The notes beneath the pieces are model-generated. The model worked only from the letters and a program-made list of their open reading frames with translations, did no database searches and was not told where the DNA came from. A program made the translations under genes and the position numbers. A stretch of 64,000 nucleotides of DNA, from assembly GCA_048268845.1 (NCBI GenBank), contig JBLWUQ010000008.1, positions 1-64,000 of the forward strand. The letters are read 5' to 3'. This stretch comes from Muriiphilus sp048268845 (GTDB lineage: Bacteria > Pseudomonadota > Alphaproteobacteria > Rhodobacterales > Rhodobacteraceae). Below are positions 52,049 through 59,579 of this stretch, piece after piece (position 1 is the stretch's first letter; each line of letters begins with the position of its first letter).

Positions 52049-52077
52049 ACACTACCTCAGAGCGCGCGCTTTGTCAA
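52049..52077 (-). promoter_or_regulatory. Predicted sigma70 promoter of the GTA operon
   Basis: TTGACA (52077-52072), 17-nt spacer, TAGTGT (52054-52049) on the minus strand; predicted start near 52042. The -35 matches consensus fully and the -10 keeps TA...T. It lies about 100 bp before the chosen g1 start and about 17 bp before the terminator stem. Three GCAAAT-type hexamers lie upstream, at 52106-52111, 52123-52128 and, inverted, 52167-52172. Confidence 0.65.
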
Positions 52078-52200
52078 ATTCACCCGCTCAGGTTGCGTTC
52101 GCCCGATTTGCACTTTCTCAACATTTGCCGAGTCGCGCGGCGGCGTGCGCCGTGACCGCACAATGGGCAAATCTTGTGGCTGTCCGCCGGTCATGGACAA

Positions 52201-52215
52201 GATCATGGCATGATC
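52201..52215. promoter_or_regulatory. 15-bp palindrome in the GTA/PilM-P divergent gap
   Basis: GATCATG-G-CATGATC is a perfect odd-centred palindrome in the 394-bp gap between g1 and the divergent membrane protein. It may be a regulator site. Beyond this palindrome, the promoter and the terminator, this gap shows no gene. Confidence 0.35.
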
Positions 52216-52342
52216 GGACAGAACCCGCCCACCAGACCGAAAAGCATTGGCTTTTCCTTCCCTTGTCAGGTTTCCTGCGTTAGGTTCACCGGCGCACCGG
52301 GGGGGAGACCGGCGCGCCGTAGCAGCATGGCCAGTTGTATTT

Positions 52343-55300
52343 ATGAAACCTAATTTCGCGCTCGACCTCAGCCACGATGGCATCAGCCTGCTTCACCGCG
52401 GCATCAGCGGCTGGACGCTGGTGGGCGAAGTGGCGCTCGACGATCCGATGATGGGCACCCATCTGGCCGAGTTGCGCCGCACCGCCGCAGAGCTTGAAAG
52501 CGGCGGCGTGACCTGCAAGCTGGTCATCCCGAATTCGCAGCTCCTCTATGCCACGGTCGAAGCGCCGGGGCCGGACGACATTTCGCGCGAGGTGCAGATC
52601 CGCGCGGCGCTCGAGGGGATGACGCCCTACGAGGTCGGCGATCTGGTGTTCGACTGGCGCGCCGAGGGCGAGCAGGCGCGGGTTGCGGTTCTGGCGCGCG
52701 AGACCATGGACGAGGCCGAGAATTTCGCGGTCGAGCACCGCTTCAACCCGGTCAGTTTCGTCGCCCGCCCCGACAGCGGCGATTTCTCGGGCGAGCCGTT
52801 TTTCGGCAAGACCCGCGCCGCCACGCGCATCCTGCCGCCGGGCGAGCGGCTGGTGCCCGACACCAGCCCCGTGCCGCGCCGCCCGCGCGCGCTGGAACTG
52901 CCCGCCGAGGCGCGGGTCACGGATGCGCTGATGTGGGAGGCCACGCCCGAGCCGGTCGAAAGCCCCGCGCCGGAGGTCGCGCGCGACAGCGGGCGGGTGA
53001 CGGCGGCAAGCACCGCGCAAAGCTGGAAGCGCGAACTGCCGGACCCCTTCGCCGGGTTCGACGACGCGCCCGACCTGTCCGAGCCGGAACCCGCGCCGGA
53101 CCCGCTGCCCGAACCCGAGGCCGCGCCGGACCCGGTCGCACCGGTGGACGAGCCGGCGCCCAAGGCGCAGCCCACCCGGCGCAGATCGACCCGGTCGGCT
53201 GACGCCAAGGGCGCATCGCCCGTGCTGGCGCCCTTCCCGCCGACACCCGACGAGATCGACGCCGCTGCCGCCGCCCAGGCCGCAGCGCCGCGCACGCCGC
53301 GCCCCGAGCGGCCGGGCACGGCATCGCCCGGCGAGACCGCGCCCGCCGCGCCGAAAGGCGACGAGGACAGCGGGCCGACGCCCTGGGAGGGCCGCGCCAC
53401 CCCGGCGCCGAAGATCCCGAGCGCGCCGCCGCCGCTGCCGATGCGCGGCTCCGAACCGGCACTGAAACAGGACGACGCCGGAGCACCACCGCCGCTGCCG
53501 TTCCAGACCCGGCGCGACCCCGGACTGGCCGGGAGCGATGCGCCGGCGCGGCCGGTCGATCCCGGCACCCGGTCGGGTGGCGAGGCTCCCGAGCGCGCGG
53601 CGCCCGCGACCACGCCGAACGGCCAGACACCGGCGAAACCCGCGACCGAGGCTCCGCGCCGCGTCGAGTATCAGCCCGACCCGCCGCCAAGGCTCGATGC
53701 CTTGCGCGCCGACATGGCCGAGGCGCTGAAAAAGCCGCTGCCGACCCCCGACAAGCCTTTCGACAAGCCGCGCGGCGGCTTGCTGGGGGGTGTGTTCGGC
53801 AAGTTCACCGGGCGCGGCGCCAAGCGCCGCGACGACATCGCGACCGGGGCGGAAAAGCCCGGCGACAGCGACATCAAGGCCCCGGTCAAGGCCGACAGGC
53901 CCGTGCCGGCAATTCCACCCGCGCCGCGCCCGGCAGCGGCGATCCCGCCCGCGCCCGCGCCGGTTCAGGCCCCGGCCCCCGGAGCCACGCCCGCGCCCGC
54001 CGACAAGACCCGCGAGCCCGAGCGTCGCCGCAAGGAAGCCGAGGCGATGACGGTGTTCGGCGCGCGCCGGGCCAAGGATCTCGACCGCAGGCCGCGCTAT
54101 CTTGGCGTGATCCTGACGCTGGCGCTGATTCTGGTGATGGCGATCGTCGCGCTCTGGGCCACGTTCTTTGACGGCGACGAGACCGTGTCGCTGTTCAACC
54201 CCGGCCCCGGCGTCGAGGTCGTGCCCGGCGACGAGCCGCCGCCCGCCACCGCCGACACCCCGCCAGGCGGCACCGCGCCCGAGAGCGAGCTTTCGCCGAC
54301 CAACCCGCCGACGCCCGAGACCCTGCCGGAAACCTCTGCCCCGCCGGTGGTCGATCCGGCCGCGATCGAGGAGGCCGTGACCGAGGCGCTGCCGCCGGCC
54401 ACGCCACCGGCCACCCCGCCCGCCACGGCGACCGGCGAGATGCTCACCCCGGAGGCCGCCGAGGCGAGCTATGCCGCGACCGGCATCTGGCAGCGCGCGC
54501 CCGACCCGATGGGCGACCCCGCCACCACCCGCGCCGACGTGCCGACCCCGGCGGGACTGGCCCCGATCGCCGAGATGCGCGACGTTCCCGCCCTGCCCGA
54601 CGCCGTCAACAGCCTGACCGAAAGCCCGCCGCCCAACACCATGGCTCCGCCGCCACCGGGCACCAGCTTTGCGATCGGCGAAGGCGGGTTGGTGGTCGCC
54701 ACGCCCGAGGGCACGGTGGCGCCGAGCGGCATCCTCGTCTATTCCGGGCGCCCGGCCAAGACGCCGCCGCCCCGCCCGCTCGAGGCGGGATTGCCGCGTG
54801 CCGAGGGCGTGCCGCGCGTCAAGCCGCTGCCGCGCCCGGCCGATCTGGTCATTCCGGCCGAACCGATCCTGCCCGATCCGCCCGTGCCCGCCGCACCTGC
54901 CGAGGAGCCTGCCGAAACACCTGCGGATGCGCCCGCCGAGACACCCGCCGCCGGTGCCGGGGTCGGGGCTGCGGACGACGGCGCGGCGCTCGACCTGCCG
55001 CCGCAGACGCCGGCCCCCGAGACGCCGTTGCCGCAATCGGAACTGGCTGCGGTGACGCCAAGGGCGCGGCCCGCCGATCTGGTGGTCGCGGCCTCGAACG
55101 CGCCGGATGGCGAGATCATCGACGCCGCGGTTGAAACAGCGATCGACGCGGCCTTTGCCGATGCCACCGAACTTGCGGTGGCGCGCTCGCTCGCGCCGCA
55201 GCACCGGCCCGACAATTTCGCCGCCATCGTCGACAGCGTGCGCGAAGCGATGTCCAACGGCTCACGCGTCGCCGCCGCCCCTGCCGCCGCTGTGGCCGCG

Positions 55301-55591
55301 GCCGCGCCTGCCGCCGCCGTCTCGGCCGCGCCGGTCATCCCGGCCAGCGCCGATGTCGCGACCCGCGCGACGGTGGAGAACGCGATCAACCTGCGCGAGG
55401 TCAACCTGATCGGCATCTATGGCGGCACCAACTCGCGCCGCGCATTGGTGCGGCTTGAGAACGGGCGCTACGTCAAGGTCAAGGTCGGCGACCGGCTGGA
55501 TGGCGGTCAGGTGACGTCGATCACCGCGTCGCAACTGATCTACCAGAAGGGCCGCAAGGTCCATGCGCTGAACGTGCTGCCGCTGGGCTGA
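52343..55591 (+). CDS. Large membrane protein with PilM/GspL-like and PilP/GspC-like ends
   Basis: A 1082-aa protein. Residues about 1-160 (ALDLSHDGISLLHR, TLVGEVALDD, ISREVQIRAALEGMTPYEVGDLVFDW) look like the cytoplasmic actin-like part of PilM/GspL. A Pro/Ala/Glu-rich linker leads to a single membrane helix at about 587-610. After a second long Pro-rich linker in the periplasm the C-terminal 65 residues (LREVNLIGIYGGTNSRRALVRLENGRYVKVKVGDRLDGG) are PilP/GspC HR-domain-like. It would join a cytoplasmic platform to an outer-membrane secretin. ATG at 52343 has no strong ribosome binding site. Homologues are common but uncharacterised in Rhodobacterales. Confidence 0.75.
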   Translation: MKPNFALDLSHDGISLLHRGISGWTLVGEVALDDPMMGTHLAELRRTAAELESGGVTCKLVIPNSQLLYATVEAPGPDDISREVQIRAALEGMTPYEVGDLVFDWRAEGEQARVAVLARETMDEAENFAVEHRFNPVSFVARPDSGDFSGEPFFGKTRAATRILPPGERLVPDTSPVPRRPRALELPAEARVTDALMWEATPEPVESPAPEVARDSGRVTAASTAQSWKRELPDPFAGFDDAPDLSEPEPAPDPLPEPEAAPDPVAPVDEPAPKAQPTRRRSTRSADAKGASPVLAPFPPTPDEIDAAAAAQAAAPRTPRPERPGTASPGETAPAAPKGDEDSGPTPWEGRATPAPKIPSAPPPLPMRGSEPALKQDDAGAPPPLPFQTRRDPGLAGSDAPARPVDPGTRSGGEAPERAAPATTPNGQTPAKPATEAPRRVEYQPDPPPRLDALRADMAEALKKPLPTPDKPFDKPRGGLLGGVFGKFTGRGAKRRDDIATGAEKPGDSDIKAPVKADRPVPAIPPAPRPAAAIPPAPAPVQAPAPGATPAPADKTREPERRRKEAEAMTVFGARRAKDLDRRPRYLGVILTLALILVMAIVALWATFFDGDETVSLFNPGPGVEVVPGDEPPPATADTPPGGTAPESELSPTNPPTPETLPETSAPPVVDPAAIEEAVTEALPPATPPATPPATATGEMLTPEAAEASYAATGIWQRAPDPMGDPATTRADVPTPAGLAPIAEMRDVPALPDAVNSLTESPPPNTMAPPPPGTSFAIGEGGLVVATPEGTVAPSGILVYSGRPAKTPPPRPLEAGLPRAEGVPRVKPLPRPADLVIPAEPILPDPPVPAAPAEEPAETPADAPAETPAAGAGVGAADDGAALDLPPQTPAPETPLPQSELAAVTPRARPADLVVAASNAPDGEIIDAAVETAIDAAFADATELAVARSLAPQHRPDNFAAIVDSVREAMSNGSRVAAAPAAAVAAAAPAAAVSAAPVIPASADVATRATVENAINLREVNLIGIYGGTNSRRALVRLENGRYVKVKVGDRLDGGQVTSITASQLIYQKGRKVHALNVLPLG

Positions 55592-55594
55592 GGC

Positions 55595-56164
55595 TCAGCC
55601 CGGCATCCGCGAGCGCAGCACCGCCTCGACCTCGTCCCAGCCGATGAAGCCGTCGTTGTCGAGATCCATCAAGAGCAGCACCTCGCCATCCTCGCCCAGC
55701 GGGCCGATCTCGGGCACCGGGTGCATCTCGACGGCCAGCGCATGCACCTCGTCCATGGTCAGGACGTTGTCGCCATCGACATCCGCCGCCGCCCATTCGG
55801 CGTCGAGGATGCCGTATTCGCGATCGCCCAGGGTGCTGCCCCAGGCGACCTCGGCATGGGCGTTGAATTCGGCTCGGGTGATCTTGCCGTCGCCGTCGAG
55901 GTCGTATTGCATATAGGCCAGAAACACCCGCGCGCGGTCGGCGGCGGCGCGGATTTCCAGCGACGAGCCGGGGCCGATCACCGGGATCATGCCGCCGCCG
56001 CCAAGCCGGTCGAAGGTCGCGCCGAACCGCTCGATCACCGAGGCACCGCGCAGCTTCAGCTCGAACACCAGCCCGGCCGGAAGCGGCACCGTCGCCGGAT
56101 CGCGCGCCGTCATCGCGGTGACGGGGCTGGCCATCGCCAGCAGGATGAGCAATGCGCGTTTCAA
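55595..56164 (-). CDS. Exported EF-hand calcium-binding protein
   Basis: A 189-aa protein with a short signal peptide (LKRALLILLAMASPVTA, start read as Met). Three EF-hand loops are visible: DLDGDGKITRAE (88-99), DVDGDNVLTMDE (128-139) and DLDNDGFIGWDE (167-178), each with Asp/Asn at positions 1, 3, 5 and Glu at 12. TTG at 56164 overlaps the K+ channel stop as TTGA and has GAGGG six bases before, so the two are translationally coupled. The role is probably calcium binding in the periplasm. Confidence 0.82.
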   Translation of the reverse strand: MKRALLILLAMASPVTAMTARDPATVPLPAGLVFELKLRGASVIERFGATFDRLGGGGMIPVIGPGSSLEIRAAADRARVFLAYMQYDLDGDGKITRAEFNAHAEVAWGSTLGDREYGILDAEWAAADVDGDNVLTMDEVHALAVEMHPVPEIGPLGEDGEVLLLMDLDNDGFIGWDEVEAVLRSRMPG

Positions 56165-56922
56165 AGACGTCCCTCGGTCTCGATCTTCAGGGTCTCGCCG
56201 CAATGCTTGCAATGCACCGCGTCGGGATCGTGCAGTTTCAGCCCGCAGGTCGGGCAGGCATGGCGCACCTTGGCCGGGCGGAACATCGCCGTTGCCAGAC
56301 GCAGAAACAGCGTGATGCCGACGATCATCACCAGGACCGACAGCATCCGCCCCGGCGTGCCCTCAAGGGTAATGTCGCCAAAGCCGGTGGTCGTCAACGT
56401 CGTCACGGTGAAATAGAGCGCATCGGCATAATTCAGGATCTCGGGGTTGCGGCCGTGCTGGGTGGCGTAGATCAGCCCGGTCATCACGAACAGGAACACC
56501 CCGAGATTGACAGTGGCAAGGATGACATCCTCGTGCCGGCGGAAATAGACGAAATCCTGCCGCAGCCGGATCGACAATTGATAGGTGTGCAGCAGCCGGA
56601 GCGTGCGCAGCACCCGCAGGAAGCCGAAGCCCTCGCCGGCGATGGGCGCGAGGAAACTGACCATCGCCACGATGTCGGCCCATGTCGAAACCCGGTAGAA
56701 ATAGCGCAGACGCCGATGCTCGACGGCGAGGCGGGCGAGGAAATCGGCGAGGATCAGCAGGCCGAAGACGGCATCGGCGATCTCGATGGCCGGCGTGTGG
56801 CCGGTGAAGGAGGTGACGATGACGAAGGTGATCGTCGCAAGGTCGAAGGCCAGCAGCGCGTAGCGGAACCGGTGCGCGCGCACCGAGTTGCCGTTGTAGA
56901 GTTCACGCAGGAGCGCCAGCAT
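56161..56922 (-). CDS. Voltage-gated K+ channel-like ion transporter with a C-terminal zinc ribbon
   Basis: A 253-aa channel. Four voltage-sensor-like helices lie at about 20-125 with an Arg-rich S4 (RVLRTLRLLHTYQLSIRLRQ, 103-121), then the pore with selectivity filter TLTTTGFGD (175-183) and the last helix. The soluble C-terminus carries a C4 zinc ribbon (Cys 223, 226, 238, 241: CPTCG...CKHCG), unusual for such channels. Start at 56922 has GGAGG. It is followed by the coupled EF-hand gene. Confidence 0.88.
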   Translation of the reverse strand: MLALLRELYNGNSVRAHRFRYALLAFDLATITFVIVTSFTGHTPAIEIADAVFGLLILADFLARLAVEHRRLRYFYRVSTWADIVAMVSFLAPIAGEGFGFLRVLRTLRLLHTYQLSIRLRQDFVYFRRHEDVILATVNLGVFLFVMTGLIYATQHGRNPEILNYADALYFTVTTLTTTGFGDITLEGTPGRMLSVLVMIVGITLFLRLATAMFRPAKVRHACPTCGLKLHDPDAVHCKHCGETLKIETEGRL

Positions 56923-57007
56923 GTCGCCTCCGTCTGGTCCGCGCGATTGGACCAGATCGGGGCGGCAATGGCCAGCGCGCAATCCAGCACGGTCGGGCCG
57001 GGCGGGA

Positions 57008-57472
57008 TCAGGCCGGCCTGAACACCAGCGCGACGCCGTTCAGGCAATGGCGCTTGCCGGTCGGCGCCGGGCCGTCGTCGAAGATGTGGCCAAGATGGCT
57101 GCCGCAGCGCGAGCAATGGCACTCGGTGCGGGTCAGCACGATGAAGGACCGGTCCTCGCGGGTGCCGATTGCGCCCGGCAGCGACGCGGTAAAACTCGGC
57201 CAGCCGGTGCCGCTGTTGAACTTGGCATCGGCGGCATAGAGCGCCTGGTCGCAGCCGCGGCAATGATAGGTGCCGGGGTCATAGGTCTTGTCGAGCGGCG
57301 AGGAAAAGGCGGGCTCGGTGCCGTCCTCGCGCATCACCTGATATTCGAGGTCGGAAAGCATCGCGCGCCATTCGGCCTCGCTGCGGGTGACGGCGAAGCC
57401 CTCGGCGGTGGCGAGGCGCGGGCCAAGCGCGGCGGCGGCCAGTGTGGTGGTCAGAAAAGCACGGCGGTTCAT
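57008..57472 (-). CDS. msrB: Exported peptide-methionine (R)-S-oxide reductase
   Basis: A 154-aa MsrB with an N-terminal Tat-like signal (MNRRAFLTTTLAAAALGPRLATA, RRAFL). Zinc ligands are Cys 71, 74, 120 and 123 (CRGC, CSRC); catalytic Cys 143 is in RHCLNGVAL, and SGTGWPSF is the substrate loop. It repairs oxidised Met in periplasmic proteins. AAAGGAG precedes the ATG. A strong hairpin (57502-57522) without T-run lies between this gene and the fasciclin gene. Confidence 0.94.
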   Translation of the reverse strand: MNRRAFLTTTLAAAALGPRLATAEGFAVTRSEAEWRAMLSDLEYQVMREDGTEPAFSSPLDKTYDPGTYHCRGCDQALYAADAKFNSGTGWPSFTASLPGAIGTREDRSFIVLTRTECHCSRCGSHLGHIFDDGPAPTGKRHCLNGVALVFRPA

Positions 57473-57544
57473 GGCGGGCTCCTTTCATGTGCGGGTTGGG
57501 ACCGCGCGGGAGGAACGCGCGGCCCCGGATTGCCGGAGTATCGC

Positions 57545-58111
57545 TTACATGCCCGGCAACAGGACAGTATCAATGACGTGAATGACGCCGTTGGACTGCT
57601 TGACGTCGGCGATGGTGACATGCGCATCGCGGCCACGCTCGTCGGTCAGGATCAACATGCCGTTGTCATAGCTGGCCTTGAGCATGCAGCCGCCGACGGT
57701 CTCGACGTCATGCATGCCGCCATCGTCCTCGATCATGCCCATGATCGCGTCCGACATCACGTCGGCGGCGACGACATGGCAGGTCAGGACCTTGACGAGC
57801 TGGTCCTTGTTCTCGGGCTTCAGGAGGTCGTCGACCGTGCCCGCCTGAAGTGCGGCAAAGGCATCGTTGGTGGGGGCAAAGACGGTGAAGGGGCCGCCGC
57901 CCGACAGGGTTTCGACCAGCCCCGCGGCCTTGACGGCGGCGACGAGGGTGGTGTGGTCGGCCGAGTTCAGCGCGTTCTCGACAATGGTCCTGTCGGCGAA
58001 CATCGCCGCACCGCCGACCATCGGGTTGCCGGTATCGGCGTGGCTGGCGGCGAAGGCAGCACCGGTCAGCGCGATTGCGGCGGTGGTGGCGAGGATGGTT
58101 TGACGAAGCAT
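57545..58111 (-). CDS. Secreted fasciclin domain protein
   Basis: A 188-aa protein with signal peptide (MLRQTILATTAAIALTGAAFA) and one FAS1 domain. H1 and H2 motifs are TLVAAVKAAGLVETLSGGGPFTVFAPTNDAFAAL and VIHVIDTVLLP. FAS1 proteins mediate adhesion or sense surface stress. A CDxxx-type pair of Cys (CHVV, GGCML) may form a disulfide. GGGAGA precedes the ATG. The candidate ECF promoter just upstream suggests it belongs to the sigma factor regulon. Confidence 0.9.
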   Translation of the reverse strand: MLRQTILATTAAIALTGAAFAASHADTGNPMVGGAAMFADRTIVENALNSADHTTLVAAVKAAGLVETLSGGGPFTVFAPTNDAFAALQAGTVDDLLKPENKDQLVKVLTCHVVAADVMSDAIMGMIEDDGGMHDVETVGGCMLKASYDNGMLILTDERGRDAHVTIADVKQSNGVIHVIDTVLLPGM

Positions 58112-58175
58112 AAGGTATCTCCCTTGGTTTGCTCTGGTCGTCCCGGTCCGGTTCTGGCCGGGATCACACGAAGCC

Positions 58176-58200
58176 ACGCAAGGAAGATGCCGCGAGTTTC
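58176..58200 (-). promoter_or_regulatory. Candidate ECF sigma promoter before the fasciclin gene
   Basis: On the minus strand GAAAC (58200-58196), 17-nt spacer, CGT (58178-58176). This fits the general ECF pattern GGAAC-N16/17-CGT with one mismatch. It lies 64 bases before the fasciclin start and 20 bases past the anti-sigma gene. Confidence 0.45.
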
Positions 58201-58220
58201 AGAGCCGCGATCACATCGGA

Positions 58221-58907
58221 TCACGCCGCCGTGAGGGTGCCCGCCGCCAGAACCGCCCCGGTCGGCTGGCCGGTGGGCGAGCCGCCGAGGGGCTCGTCCG
58301 ACACCGCCAGCGTCGCGCCGTCGATGTCGGGCCAGAGGTCGGGGGCGATGGCGAGGCTCAGCACCTTCCAGTCGTCCGGCAGCACGCCCAGCGAGATCGG
58401 ATCGCCGTCGCCCGCGATGATCCAGAGCTGGAAGGCGCGGCCCGGCGCGGGCGTGCCGGCGCGGCGCTCGACAAACAGCGCGCCGGTCCCGGCATCATAG
58501 GCCGCGGCAAGCGCGAGGCTGCCATCCTCGGCGGCGATCTCGGCGCGATAGGCCGGGTCTGCGGGGGCGACCGGGCCGGTGGAAAACAGGCCGGGCGCCA
58601 GCAGGATCGCGACCAGCACCGCGGCCGCGGCGGCCAGCGGCAGGCCGAAGGTGATCCACGCCCGGCGCGTGCCGAACAGCCGGGCGCGCGTCGCCCGCCA
58701 GACCCGCGCGGGCGGCGCGACCGGCGCGACCTCGTCGGCCAGATGCGCCAGATCGGCCTGCCAGCGCGCGACCTCGGCGGCGAGCGCAGGCTCGGACGCA
58801 AGGCGCGCGGCGAAGGCCCGCGCCTCGTCCGCCGGCATCAGGCCAAGGACGTATTCGCCCGCAAGCGCGCGGTCGTCGTCGTCTTCTGGCGTGTCCGCCC
58901 CGGTCAT
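58221..58907 (-). CDS. Anti-sigma factor, RskA-like
   Basis: A 228-aa membrane-bound anti-sigma factor. Acidic N-terminal domain (DRALAGEYVLGLMPADEARAFAARLASEP) that binds the sigma factor, one membrane helix (WITFGLPLAAAAAVLVAILLAPG, about 84-106), then a periplasmic RskA domain (FQLWIIAGDGDPISLGVLPDDW). It overlaps the sigma gene by four bases and holds it inactive until a signal arrives. Confidence 0.92.
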   Translation of the reverse strand: MTGADTPEDDDDRALAGEYVLGLMPADEARAFAARLASEPALAAEVARWQADLAHLADEVAPVAPPARVWRATRARLFGTRRAWITFGLPLAAAAAVLVAILLAPGLFSTGPVAPADPAYRAEIAAEDGSLALAAAYDAGTGALFVERRAGTPAPGRAFQLWIIAGDGDPISLGVLPDDWKVLSLAIAPDLWPDIDGATLAVSDEPLGGSPTGQPTGAVLAAGTLTAA

Positions 58908-59446
58908 CGTTCAAGGCACTCCCTCAGGTGCAACAGGCTGCGCCGCAGCCATGTCCGCATGGTGTTGAGCGGCACGGCAAACCGCTGGGCCAGCTCGGCA
59001 TAGGTCTCGCCGTCGAGATAGGCGCGGCGCACCGCCTCGGCGCGGTTGGCCTCGAGCTCGTCGAAACAGCCCTCGACCCGGCCCGCTTCGGCGCGCGCCA
59101 GCAGGATCGCTTCGGGGCCGGGGCGGCTGTCGGCGATCTCGGCGGCCTCGTCCAGACCGCCCGCCGCCGCCTGCCGCCGCCTCAGCCGGTCTATGGCGTG
59201 GTTGCGCGCCACCGCGATCAGCCAGGTCATCGGGCTGAGCCCGTTCGCGCGGTAGCGCCCTGCCCCGTGCCAGATCTTGACGAACACCTCCTGCAACGCA
59301 TCCTCGGCCTCGGCCCGGTCATTCAAGATACGCAGGGACAGCCCGAAAAGTTTCGCCGAGGTGTGCCGGTAGAGCATCCGGAACGCGGCGCGATCGCCCT
59401 GCGCCGTGCGGGCAAGCCAGTCTTCGATGTCATCGCGGGTTGCCAT
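58904..59446 (-). CDS. RNA polymerase sigma factor, ECF type (SigK/SigM-like)
   Basis: A 180-aa two-domain ECF sigma factor. Region 2: FRMLYRHTSAKLFGLSLRILNDRAEAEDALQEVFVKIWHGAGRY and TWLIAVARNHAIDRLRRR; region 4: EAVRRAYLDGETYAELAQRFAVPLNTMRTWLRRSL (helix-turn-helix at the end). Paired with the RskA-like anti-sigma gene. The usual target set of such pairs in alphaproteobacteria is envelope or oxidative-stress genes, consistent with the MsrB downstream. Confidence 0.94.
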   Translation of the reverse strand: MATRDDIEDWLARTAQGDRAAFRMLYRHTSAKLFGLSLRILNDRAEAEDALQEVFVKIWHGAGRYRANGLSPMTWLIAVARNHAIDRLRRRQAAAGGLDEAAEIADSRPGPEAILLARAEAGRVEGCFDELEANRAEAVRRAYLDGETYAELAQRFAVPLNTMRTWLRRSLLHLRECLER

Positions 59447-59457
59447 GCGCCCTCATG

Positions 59458-59539
59458 CGTTGGTGCCAGAGTAACCGCGCCGGGCGGCACTTGGCCAGCC
59501 CTGCGCCCTTGCACCCCACCGCAATATCAGGCACCAACG
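59458..59539. promoter_or_regulatory. 10-bp inverted repeats in the sigma factor/cobS divergent gap
   Basis: CGTTGGTGCC (59458-59467) and GGCACCAACG (59530-59539) are perfect inverted repeats, 62 bp apart in the 133-bp divergent gap. They may be binding sites for a looping regulator. No ECF-type promoter matching the one at 58176 was seen for the sigma gene itself. Confidence 0.35.
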
Positions 59540-59579
59540 GCATCGGGCCGGACATGCCCGCACAGCCACGGAAATAGCG

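Noticed and set aside
52286..55204. Long antisense reading frame (over 970 codons) opposite the PilM/PilP-like gene
   Set aside because: Its composition (Arg, Gly and Ala runs) is what high GC3 coding on the other strand produces, with no motifs or ribosome binding site.
57502..57522. Hairpin CCGCGCG/CGCGCGG between the fasciclin and msrB genes as a terminator
   Set aside because: The stem is strong but no T-run follows on either strand, so it is mentioned only in the msrB entry.
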